Assembly (NCBI GenBank): GCA_977006965.1
Contig: OZ345384.1
Coordinates: 1,302,001 to 1,366,000, forward strand
DNA from: Phymatolithon calcareum
Taxonomy: Eukaryota > Rhodophyta > Florideophyceae > Hapalidiales
Direction: 5' to 3'
Length of the DNA stretch: 64,000 bases
Shown in pieces: positions 52,086-62,816 of this stretch (positions are counted from its first letter, which is position 1; every line of letters starts with the position of its first letter). Under the pieces are notes generated by a model that worked only from the letters and a program-made list of their open reading frames with translations, made no database searches and was not told the DNA's origin. A program made the position numbers and the translations under genes.

Positions 52086-53463
52086 GGCACCGCCCGCCGC
52101 ACTCTAACCGCGCAGCACCAGTGAGCAACTTTTTCTGTTCACAACATCTCAAGAGAAGCTGTACCTATCGCTAGAAGACACCCACGAATACTAAGCACGA
52201 AGGGGAGCGATGCAGACCACGACATCATAGCTGTGTCGCTCTCCCCCACGTAATTCCCGCGCAAATGCAAGTGGGGCGCGCGTTGAAATTAGTCATACTA
52301 CATGTGCACTATCAGATACTCACAGAGAGGGTGCACAAACCAGACATGCTACCATGGGCAAGAAGCGAGCCAAATATGAGCTCAGAAGTTGGTTTTATCC
52401 GGATCAGCTCACCCGTTTCCGAGTTATCGAACGGAAACTAAAAATTGGTCCTCACGCACCCGTAAAACAATTTTTCGACTCGTGACTGTAATGTCATAAC
52501 AGCGGTTATTACAGTCACGAGGAGCAGAGAGTTCGTATCGAAAGTACTTATGATACCTGTTCAGACCCGATATTATCGTATCGACGTTGACAGGAAATTT
52601 CCTATATTTCATATTATCAAGGGACCTTGCCGATAGCTTTTGATGATTGAGGAAAAGCTAACGGGCGGTTTTTTCCTATCACGCTGTCAGCAGGAATCGA
52701 GTCTCGTTTGACAATGTTTACTCTGTAACGGCGATAGGAATTTTCTGTCTCCTAGTTTTAATTATTCGTATCGATAGCAAATTTCTTAGGTATCAATGCG
52801 CATATACTGGCGTACCTGAGAAAGAATAATATTCTGTGCGAAGTATATCTCGGCTCAGAGGACGACAGACAAGTATGCACGTTATTTGCAGCAGAAGATG
52901 TACTTTGCAAATGAACCGGAAGATTGAACCCCCTTGTAAACGACCAGTCGCACTCAATGTTGCGGTAGAGAAAGATATGTTGGGCGACACCGAAGAATTG
53001 CGGACTGAAACGCGATTCGGAATCGCGAGTGTATACACTCTCTCGTCAGTGCCTGCCAAAATCAGCTCGCGCAATTTCCAGCAACGGTCTTATAGTAGTC
53101 GCCTGCAGCGGATGTCCTCACGCCGGGAACGAGCGTGTGATAAATCACTAGTGTTTGAAACCGTTTGAACTCCATTTTTGTTTCAAACAGAGTACTCTTC
53201 AGTGGTCAACGAGTGATTTAGGGCACTTCGCGTGAAACAGTGCTTTAATCATACTGTTCCAGATCTGCTCATATACTCTCAGACACACAATCCGTTATGG
53301 AAAGCGTACAATTCATGCAGCTGCATGATATTTGATCGTCCATCCCAATTTCCGAAATAGTCCGCACAAGTCGAACTGGCGGACAGCAGGACAGCGGTCT
53401 AAGTCATCCTGAGCGATTTTCTTTGTCTTCAGTATCGGAAGAACGTCCACACGGCACCGAATC
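52086..53463. other. Stretch without a supported gene
   Basis: Contains a stem-loop at 52479-52521. A short plus frame at 52836-53168 is unrecognised. Confidence 0.5.
52479..52521. repeat. Stem-loop, 14-bp arms
   Basis: CTCGTGACTGTAAT (52479-52492) pairs exactly with 52508-52521. An inner ATAAC/GTTAT pair can extend the fold. Confidence 0.7.
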
Positions 53464-55328
53464 ATGTCGGAGTCCAATGAGCCCGCAGACACGGAGCGAA
53501 CGGTAATGTGTGAGTATGGTCCTGGAAATGACAATGGGAACAATATGTCTCTTGTCGATGGAAGGATATTAGATAAACTAAACTTTATTTTTTCCGCCGT
53601 CGCCTCAAAATTAGAAAACCGTCTAGCAGCAGCCATTGCTGGAAGCGCACCACAGAGCAGCACCCACGTAATGGCGCTACAGAGACATCCAATGTCAAAA
53701 GCAGGCAGTACCACGAAAAAACTCTCAGTGTCCCGGATGCACCACAGCTGAAGTAAGTTTGCGTGGACAGTCACCGGGAAACTATCCCTCTCTTGCAATG
53801 GGCACAAGTAATAATTGTGGCCAGCTTCGGGTCCCGGTCAGTTATAGCTCAGCATTGGCTGGAAGGAGACGTTCGCGCTAAGCTTCGCGGGGATATTGAA
53901 ATTGCGGCGGCGGCTTCGGGTATGCAGATGATAATGTTTGCGGTTGGCCAAGGATAGAAGAAGGCGAAATATAAGTCGGACGAAGGCGTGTTGTAGAGTC
54001 TTTGGCTTCGGCGCTCAGTTCTGCCTATGGTCGGGTGCCAGGCTTAACGTTCTCATTGGAAATGTTCCAATTTCTGTCGACGGAATAACTGCCGAGGTTA
54101 CTGAGGAAGATTTTTGCAGTGCTCCTGCATGGCTTCTGGCAATTTAAACGCCGAAAAGAGCAGCAGATGCCGTCAACAACGTATTTGACAAGATGGAACT
54201 GGAGTCCTATCAAGTGAGCTCTTCAGTCTCAGCGGACGGCAACGTTTCCAGTGCAACGAAGAAAATAAAGATGAATCTAGCTAGCGCCGATCTCAGAGAA
54301 TGTGAACATGCCTGAAAAACATGAGATATGTTCTAATGAACTAGATGAACTACCGCAGAACGGATGCACGTGCGTATTTGTACAGAGAACTGATGTTTCT
54401 GATGCACAAGATTGATGAATACGACTCCGTGGCTCTTGCTGGCGAAACAGACTACGCTATTATCTTGAAATCGGACCACCAAGATTTGAGTACTTTTGCT
54501 GATGCTTCGGACATCGCTTTAGCGAAAACAGAAAGCATGCGGGCATCTCGAGCGAAGGGAATGCAGATTGCGTATGGGCAGCTTGACGGTGATAATGTCA
54601 CAGCTCTCGGTTTTCTAGGGGAAAGGTTTACTGGTCTTACTATTGTAAAGAAGTACAAGCGGCGTGTACAAGGGAAGGCTGCTTCAACCATTGTGACCAA
54701 AAACTAAGGAGAAGAAGAATAAGATATCCACTTGGATACGACAAGTGAGCTTTGTCTCTACTCGTTATCTACTGGTTTCCTCATGGAATTGTTCAAAGTT
54801 GGAGACTCGCGATTTGTGCTCAGCTGTTCGATTCATTCTCTGAGGGCCATCCATATCATGTCGATTGGTTTTCGTTCGGTTATTCGGCGATTTCTCGGAA
54901 TGGAGCCCTCAGAAGTGAAGAAGAGTGCGTTAGGAAATGTGACCCACAAGGAATCTGTGCCGGGTGGCTTTTTGTCTCTAATGATGGGCCTTCAAGAGCC
55001 GGAAGATGGAAAAAACAGGACACGTCGTGAAAAAGTACGCAACGCAAGGTTCAATATGAGCTTCGAATTGTATCAAACGGAGCGAAAGAAGGCGGAGAAA
55101 GAAGCCAGCCAGCGCAGACAGGCTGATGAATCAGACATGGATAGCTCCGAAACGAATGTTCCTAAAGAAACCCCTTGTCAAAACTCTAGCGTGGAATCCC
55201 TTCGAGTTGTAGGTATCCAAATCTACCCTACTATCCTCATACAATGTTTTCGTATGTTTGAATCGCTAATTCCTTTTCTCCGTTTTAGTTCGATGATACA
55301 GCATGGCATATATAAAACAAAGGGCTAA
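53464..55328 (+). pseudogene. Run of unrecognised plus-strand coding remnants
   Basis: Consecutive plus frames cover the region: 53464-53751 (begins MSESNEPADTERTV), 53763-53957, 53938-54147, 54345-54707 (120 aa, VALAGETDYAIILKSD) and 54732-55328. The last has a long charged segment with KAEKEASQRRQADESDMDSS. The frames change register repeatedly and contain stops. The layout of a small acidic first part, helical middle and charged tail could suit a retroelement capsid-type protein, but no motif supports it. Function unknown. Confidence 0.3.
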
Positions 55329-56847
55329 TGGTATTGAATTTACTTGGAGAAACAGGAGGGGAATTACACCAAACGCTAGGCGGAGAGACAACTACTTGAG
55401 CTAGACACTTTCCATCTAAAAGCGTTTTAAAAATCATTTGTGCGGACCATGTTAGAATGGATGATCGGAGTAAAACTGCTGGAAAGAACGAGCGCATTGA
55501 CCCTTGAATGTTTTCCGGAGTTGGTTCCCACACTAGAAAAAACGTCCTGTATTCAGAACTCATGCGATTAATATCTGACATTCTTTGGCGCTTGGTCTCT
55601 TCGCTAAGGTCTCTCGCCGGAGGGACGTTTGAGAGAGCTGAAGCTGATTCCGCTTCACACACAAATTCAGTGTTGAAAGTACCGGCACCCCATGAACATG
55701 AACTCTGATACAGGAGTGTAATCATCCCTGAACTTGTCACAAAAGGAATACCGTGTCCCACACTCTACGGTACTCGTCTCCTTTAGAGGTGCATCTCAGA
55801 ACATCAACACTAATACCTTCGATGCTCGCAGCTGTCCTCCATTTCGCGCCGGTTCGTACCGTTCCTTGTATACACCAGCTTGTCGACAACTGACGTTTAT
55901 ATTCAGATCTTCGCGAATGTCGAAATACGAGTGGAAGATAATCTCAAGTCGAGCAGCACTTCCCAGACTTGGGAAGGTTGCATAATATGAAGAAGGAAAT
56001 ATTGAACACTGTACTGCGGAGTTGCTGAGAAACGCTTCTGCCAGAAACTGAAAATCTTGCAAAATGCAGTCAATAGATTGTGCTTTGATAAAAACTTGGC
56101 GGACAGAGTTCGCTAGAACCAATACGGCGGGTATATGAGGAAGCTTGGAGCTACCACCTTTCAGTGGCTTAATAGATGAAATCTTTGAGAATAAGGCCGT
56201 TCGATGAATAAGAATGCGCTTATTTTAAAATTCCTGTGAGTGTGCGGTGGACTGGATAGAAATACCTGTCTTTCGCACTTCTTCCAGTTCGTTGACCAGC
56301 TTGGATAGGCATACGGACATTGCAGCATGGGAGCGCCGTAAGTCTTCGACTTCAAGTGAGAGACTTTTGCATGATTCCGGAACCTGTGAAAGTGATAGCA
56401 GGGACAATTGAGAGTGTGGAATTTTTCTGTGGGCATGCTGATTCGAAATCGATCTTCCCTGTAATCGCCCAGAACGTTGCGGTGGGCCTTCAAATGTCGG
56501 ATCATCCAGACAAATGGCACGTGATTCAAGTCGCGGGGCAATTGGAGCTGCTCTTTTCTGCATGGTGATCCAACGCGGTCAATTGTGGAGGTATTTCCCG
56601 CAGGTAATAACTCCACACATGAATGTAACATGCCTTCCTTTCTGAAAAAATGGTAACCTACATGATGTATACATTCGCATCGCGTTTCCTATCCCAAGGA
56701 CAGACCTTTTTATCGAGTGTCATATCATAGAGATATATATACATGCTTAGTTCACTGGCAGAAAAACTTAGAGACAGCACTGGAAGAAAGGAAATCATTA
56801 CCCACGACTAGGTTGACGAACATTCTATCTATGCTTCCACACCGACA
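55329..56847. other. Stretch with weak minus-strand frames
   Basis: Minus frames at 55285-55761, 55796-56122 and 56225-56563 could be parts of one decayed gene; the last has a short coiled-coil piece (CLSKLVNELEEVRKTG). Nothing is recognised. Confidence 0.35.
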
Positions 56848-58444
56848 ATGAGCAAATTTAAAAACGGGAAGAGACGACGCAGGAGCAGAAATCGATTCCA
56901 AACAATCCCGGGCAACTCTTCACATGCAACTGAACGGAGCCGCGCCCAATCATCTAGCCAGATCTTAACCTCTTCCGGAAATCCTTCAGTCTACGGAGAT
57001 GACCATGTCGAACTCCCTGATACGCTATTCTCGCGGCAGCAGGCACTAGAAGATGGGGAAGGAATCTCACGAGATCCGCCCAAGCGTCATGCAGGGCACT
57101 GGTACATTGCCGGCAGCAGATTCATTCTACGATGAACCTCGTGATTCAGACGATTCTGTCGACGAAGGGGTAGCTATGAACAACGATGTGGGTGCTCACT
57201 CACAGCTTGTTTTAATGGCGAGCTAAAACCGTGATAAGAACTTGACGAAACCCGACAGCTCCCTTCTTATTCCCAGCTGGAGAGTCATTCTGGGTCTTTT
57301 CACACTTAAAATGACCAAGGCCATGTACCAGTCTATGCGGACAATGGCAGATACATTTGCTCATATTTCTCACAGATCATGGAATAATCCCGGGGATGAC
57401 ACTTTACTAGAGGCGGCACTATCTAAGAGAGTTTCCTTTCTTCCACATTTTACAACACTACATCAACTTTTTTCGTCCCGTTATTTTTGATACTCTGGGC
57501 TTGAGACCGATCGAAAACTTTGAGCATATGAATACTCCGAAGGGGGGGTGCACGATGCACAAAGTTCGACGAAGGGGGCTTGCCGACGACAAAAGTGCGC
57601 ATAATACTTCCCAGCGAGTTTGCACGCGCAGATATTGCCACTGGTCCTGTTTTTCGCGCTATACGCTCGACGAGCCTTCAACATGTACGTAAAGACTGTA
57701 TTGAATCGAATACGTTCGTGGATCTCTGGCCAAATGTCGCAGCGAGAGAGCTATTCTGCGGCTCTACTCACAGCGTGAGTCTCGACTTGGGAGATAATTC
57801 CGAGCAGTATGAATCTTTCGCCGAACCAGGTGACACCGTACAGGTCAAAGCTGTGGTGGCACTGGATCACTTTTCGCTGTCACTTCGTACTCAGTTTCAC
57901 GTCTTTCAATCTGCAACTCACTGATATAGCCTAAGTGGTACTGTTGCAGAAGTGTGGACAGTACACCACGCATCGCAGAGGGACATGTCCGGCATCGACA
58001 GCGGACCTGTGTGCGGACTTAGTCTCAGAGTCCGAGCATTTTGAAATATTTCAACTTTGTCTCGTACACATCTCCTACAGACTCTGTCAATGTGCACATT
58101 CCTGATATTCCTGACGGAGAGGAGAGCGACATAGATGGCGTACTGGAACGGGAGGATATATCAACTGATCAGCCAAAAAAGTGTAAGAAGTTTCACCGGC
58201 AATCGGAGCAGCCATGGAAGCGCGTCGCGCGGCCTTCCAGAAAAGAAGAGAACAGATGTCATCAGCTTGGCGTGATTAGACTAATCCTCTTCTAAAGACA
58301 GGGGATACGGTAGCCCTTTTGAAGAATTCCCCTGGGAATGTCGAAGACAACGAAAACATTCTCTTGCGCAGTATTCACGACTCCGCCCGTATATGCGTCG
58401 TGTGCCGATTTTGATGCGAGCATCATGAGAGTAGCCGCCAAACA
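56848..58444 (+). pseudogene. Unrecognised plus-strand remnants upstream of the TNP2-like fragment
   Basis: Frames at 56848-57135 (basic, KNGKRRRRSRNRF), 57242-57490, 57580-57924 (VDLWPNVAARELFCGSTHS) and 58041-58295 (acidic then basic) follow one another in different registers, all on the strand of the transposase fragment that follows. They may be its N-terminal part and an accessory gene. No motif is recognised. Confidence 0.3.
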
Positions 58445-59350
58445 TTGTGGATTCCTGGAAACTCTACCATCCCGTCTACGACTTCCGAAGTGGAGATTAA
58501 TCGCCTTTGCTCAACTGTCAGCATCAGTTCCGAAATAAAGTTTCGGGATGTTCGCTCCGTATCTATGTCCAAAATGAACGACGGAGATAGCGTAACTGAG
58601 CGTTACGCGCCTGTTAGCAGCCTCGGCACGCTGGAAAATGGCGAGAAGTACGCAGTTTACAGGTTCCTACTGTTCTGGGATTGGTTTGAGATGTCCGCTG
58701 GGAAGTCAGCATCAGGAGAAGGGTTTATCTGCTGTATTTAAATTTAACTCTCCAAGCTCGGTCATCTCCCAATGCTGTCCGCGTAATAAGTCTCGCACCC
58801 CCGGGCGTAAAGCAGGACGTTGTCTTTCGCCGTATTCAGGAGGACTTGATCACTGGAATGACTACGGGATTTCTAGACTACGGCGCCGAGGGAGAGAGTC
58901 GGAGGATATTTCTCTATTTGGTTGGATTTTTAGGTGACGCTCCGGCCCTTAACGCTGTTCTTGATGTCCTAGGGCACACTGCGAATGCTTTCTGTCACCT
59001 ATGCACTATGGTGCGCAGGTCATCAACGCTTATTGGTAGTAGGTATACTCGTTCCGGATATAGTGGTTCTATTTCGAGAATGTCTCGCAGATTTTATCAG
59101 CATGCGGCATTTCGCGACTGTTATGCGAGTAAGGAAACCTGTAGACTCCGTGGAGTGAAGCCGATAGCGGACGATTAACGTCTACCAATTCACGCCTGTA
59201 GAAATGCCGTGAGTGAAGCTCGACATCGCATTCCGAGGACAGACACTGGAAAACAGCTTATTCCGTGCCTTTTAGACACGTATCGAGGCTTACTCGTTGC
59301 TCCGGACCACATTCTCACCGGCCACTTTCGAGACTGCTTCCATCTGTTGA
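58445..59350 (+). pseudogene. TNP2/EnSpm-like (Transposase_21-type) transposase fragment
   Basis: Pieces in three frames follow the order known in TNP2 transposases of EnSpm/CACTA-type elements. First comes AVYRFLLFWDWFEMSAGK (about 58660), then VYLLYLNLTLQARSS (about 58725). Then NAVRVISLAPPGVKQDVVFR (about 58770) corresponds to the family's 'NLP..R...N..LV...PGP' region. FLYLVGFLGDAPALNAVLD and VLGHTANAFCHLC (about 58910-59010) correspond to 'DLPA.RKV.GFLGHSA..GC..C'. A later block LLDTYRGLLVAPDHILTGHF lies at about 59270. Frameshifts near 58730 and 59180 break it. No terminal CACTA repeats were found. Confidence 0.55.
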
Positions 59351-59499
59351 GCACAAAAAGGCATGTGCGTTTTTCATGATTGGCTTGCTTTACGATTGCC
59401 GCCTACTCTCACAAAACAGAATGTACGACCACGACAAACGGAAATTTTTCTCCGTGTCGATGACGAAGCTGTATGCCCTATCAGTTGTAGCAGAGCGGG

Positions 59500-60345
59500 G
59501 ATTGAGCCATGGACACCAAGAGTCCAGATAGCTATCGCAGAAGTGGAGAAAACATTTTTCGCACAACTATTCGGTTCAATATCGAAAAACCGCTATGTCA
59601 GACTTCGCCTTCATTGCCGAATTCACAACGCCGAAAACAGGAGACTCGTTCTAGCCCTCAAAATGCTGGAGCGAGCCAGATCAAAGAAAAGGAGCCTTCT
59701 GTCCGTCGCAATCGAGGAAAGAGATGTGGATGAACTACAATGGGTTAGTCGAGACATGTCGACAATGCTACAGTACGACCTATTAGAGAGGGCACTGACT
59801 TTCCTCAAACAGGGAGTGTCAGCAAAATCGTTGAGGACCTTGCTCTTCAAAGACGAAGGAGACGTCTCGGAGTCTAACAGAGAGAGAAAAATTCCCTACC
59901 ATCTGCCGGGGTCCACCCCGGCGATTATCAGACTACCGAAAACACGGCACCGCCGATTAGCGGTAAAGTGGGCATTCAGCCGGTTCCCACTAATGAGCAC
60001 ATCACTTCTCACAGACAAGTTCGGTGATTCTGTACTAATCCTCATGAGCAACCTCGAAGAATACCTCGGAAAATATCAACTAACCAAAAAGGAGATTGAT
60101 ATCACTGCAAAAGCTCTAGACAAGCTACTCTTCTTCACTATCGTCTTTTACGACGACATGGAATAGACAAGTCGTCAATTACATATGCTTCTATCCTTGG
60201 CGATATCCCAAACCAAAGTATCGAATCGTCCATAAAAGACGCTTCCGACCACAGCAAGTGGAGTCGCATGAAGCCTTCTAGACGTGCTAGTCCCTTAGGG
60301 GAATAAAGCATCATCAGCATCATCACCGTCATCATCAAGGCGTCA
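59500..60345 (+). mobile_element. LINE C-terminal fragment with CATCAT tail
   Basis: A plus frame (open 59363-60166) carries KSLRTLLFKDEGDVSE and RERKIPYHLPGSTPAIIRLP followed by RHRRLAVKWAFSRFP. It is homologous by eye to the LINE at 29170-29330 (KRKIPYDKTRELPAILMFP, KHRQLALQYACGRFP). Near 60160 the frame changes to one ending PSRRASPLGE at about 60303. The element ends in AATAAAGCATCATCAGCATC and more ATC units to 60345. Non-LTR elements of several clades end in such short repeats. The 5' boundary is not defined and the RT domain is absent, so it is a 5'-truncated copy placed next to the TNP2 fragment. Confidence 0.7.
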
Positions 60346-61091
60346 ATTTAGGAAATCTATTCAGTGGACCCCAAGCTTTTCCCTCCGCCCTTTCACGGGA
60401 GAGGGTTTTTGCAGCTAGGGCTACGACGTTAACCCGGGTTACAAGTATTTGAATATATGATCCAAGCTACAACGTAGCTGCTGAAACGGATCTCCCTTGC
60501 AGTCTCATGAGTGTTATTGAGGGCGTTTAATAAATTCCAAATTCAAAAAAAGAGCGGGGATTGATAATGGGCTATGCAAACGCAGATGCCAGTACTCACA
60601 CAACGTGTCAAATTCAGAGATATTTCATTCTGCAATCAGTCTAGTCGGATCATGTGCGCGCCTTATTGCGGAATTCTGGTTCCTCCCTGATGCTGCACGG
60701 GACAGTGTGGAAGCAGTGCAGAATTTTTTGCACATCATGGTACTCGGACAATAACAAGACTACAGCTTCAAGTAAGCGACCATCTTCATTTTGTTGAAGC
60801 ACTGTGTCGAATACCAGATTCAGACGTCATTGCCTTCAATGACCCGCACTGTGGAAAGCGGAGACGAGAGGAGCTCTTAAAACCCAAAAAGCCACGGCTC
60901 CTAGCCATCCGGACAATCGATAAACAAAATTTACACCGGCTTCGAGAGCTCTCTGTGTCCACGTTTCCTTTGCTGGGCTATATATCACTCGCCGGTAAGC
61001 TGGTACTGGAAAAAACTCACCAATGCCTCAAAAGAGGTATAAAACAATCTAACAACAAGTAACTGCATCTTCAATATAGGTCCACGCGATA
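60346..61091. other. Stretch without a supported gene
   Basis: About 60500-60555 (GAGTGTTATTGAGGGCGTTT, then an A-rich run) resembles the 3' end of the short retroposed insert at 26310-26485, so another LINE/SINE tail probably lies here. Confidence 0.45.
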
Positions 61092-61860
61092 GTGTCCAGG
61101 TCATTGGTGATTCAATCCTATCTAATTGCGAAAAAGGGAAAGGCAGAAGATTATTGCAAAAGGGAGATGTTGTGCAGCCTTTATGTATTCGGGGCAACAG
61201 AACTGTCATTCCATTTTCCTCTCGTTCAGCTCGCAGCTGCGTTTTCTCATGCCTCAACTACCTATGAAGGGACGGGTACTCGGTTCTGGTGCATTTATTC
61301 TTTGATCAGTATTGAAAGAAGCCCGGGAGTGAATGAGTTCTTTGCCGCGGTCCTTCCCTGCCTTGAGCAATCTCGAAATCCAGCTCTTGAAATTGCAGAC
61401 AGTGCAGCGGGAAAATATACTGTTGTCTCACGCATGCGCTCCGGGCAAGATATTCCCTTCTAACTCTTACTTATTTCGTCGTCCATGCGTCCTATTGCTA
61501 CCATACACCACTGTACTCTTGCAATTTGCCGGATACTTCCTCGAAGAGGACTGCTTGACCATAGGGAAGTTTTTTTACATAAAGGAATCCTCGTCGAGGT
61601 TGACTTACGGTCCAATGCATTTACGTTATATATTGTGCTGTTCCATTGTCTATTACCTTTTCAAAGAACACGCTTCGTTGGAGCAGCAAGCGCAGAAACG
61701 ATACATAGGTATGGAAACCTTCTCAGATCTGCCCACCTCAATCCTGTCATTAACTACTTTTTGAGATCATATCTCGCGTGCAGACCACCGATGATGGCAG
61801 ACCGCCACTGCAAGACAATTACCGCCGGTAACCCTCATGGATCGATACCCTTTGCCACAT
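61092..61860 (+). other. Unrecognised overlapping frames
   Basis: Plus frames at 61092-61463, 61333-61764 and 61485-62042 overlap in all three registers. None shows a recognisable domain. They may be remnants of one gene or chance. Confidence 0.25.
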
Positions 61861-61922
61861 CCCTGCGGCGCATCCCGTGGATGACATTCGGGCGTCGGTC
61901 GGCATCGCCAAAGACTGTCTTG

Positions 61923-62115
61923 GAGCCGCAACCAGTGGCAATCGAGAAGCACCGCCGCGCGAAGAATTCTCGCTCCGAGCCAAGTCCCTCGACACAGTCT
62001 CGAGCCGCAACCAGTAGCAGTCTGGAAGCGGACACGCGCTAAGTTTTTTCCACTCCAACTGAATTCACCCGACATCGCCTGTGCGCCACAACCGCTGCCT
62101 GCCTGGAAGAACCTT
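61923..62115 (+). repeat. About 80-bp tandem repeat, three degenerate units
   Basis: GAGCCGCAACCAGTGGCA (61923) recurs as GAGCCGCAACCAGTAGCA (62002) and as GCGCCACAACCGCTGCCT (about 62083), each followed 10-12 bases later by GAAGC or GAAGA. Spacing is 79-81 bases. Confidence 0.55.
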
Positions 62116-62372
62116 TTGGTGATCGACAACCGGACCAAAGATATATTCAGGATGCTTCCCATGCGAGCTTCTCAGGATTCGCCACGCGGCGCTACGCTGC
62201 GACAGGCCGAGATTCTGTGCGTCTGATTCACGGGCGCGCAAACCTGTTGGCTGTTGAAAACGCGGCGCTTCGCGGCGCAGGGTCTAAAAATTGCGCGGCA
62301 GTCTCACCGGTGGGCGCAGTCGCCAGAAACTGCTTCAGAGTCCGAACCTCGCGCGACCGAAGTTTCTTTATC

Positions 62373-62816
62373 ATGCCGGACGTCGAAGAAACCTTCCAGG
62401 TGTTGCTGATTGTGAAAGGCTTGTTGCGCAAACCGATTCCGCATGGCGTGCATATCTCCCACGCTGGGATTTTGGAAGGGCTGTGCTTCAAACGTTTGGT
62501 CTACGGTCATGTATGGCACCTTGAAAGGCCTGAAACACGGGCGCACCAGGTACGGGAAGAGATGAATGCTGAACTGGACGACCTCGCATTGGGTAGGCTA
62601 TGTACTGGTGTCCGCATTGTACATGAGGCTAACGGAAAGCTTGTGGAGGGATCTCAACTGGAGCTGGTGAATGCGACATGTTACTCGGTGAGTTGTCGAG
62701 CGAAGTGGTCGTTGTTTCCGCGGCGATCATTCCTTAATAAGCGCCATTGCTCTCTCGTCAAAAGGCTTTGGTCATGTTATTCTCACCTCCCTGGGTTTTC
62801 CTGCTTCGACACGTGA
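62373..62816 (+). CDS. Hypothetical protein, 147 aa
   Basis: The frame is open from 62217 and the first ATG is at 62373. The product starts MPDVEETFQVLLIVKGLL and has an alternating hydrophobic pattern with several histidines and charged residues up to about residue 100 (GRLCTGVRIVHEANGKLVEG), compatible with a folded beta-rich domain. The last 45 residues are Ser/Arg/Trp-rich and look less protein-like. No family is recognised. Base composition is higher in G+C than the flanks. It could be a gene exon or a transposon piece. Confidence 0.35.
   Translation: MPDVEETFQVLLIVKGLLRKPIPHGVHISHAGILEGLCFKRLVYGHVWHLERPETRAHQVREEMNAELDDLALGRLCTGVRIVHEANGKLVEGSQLELVNATCYSVSCRAKWSLFPRRSFLNKRHCSLVKRLWSCYSHLPGFSCFDT

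Noticed and set aside
53313-53807. 164-codon minus-strand frame
   Set aside because: Overlaps plus-strand frames of equal quality; no motif or membrane pattern supports it as a gene.
61767-62162. 131-codon minus-strand frame with repeated TGCGS-type words
   Set aside because: The repetition comes from the 80-bp tandem repeat, not from a recognisable protein domain.
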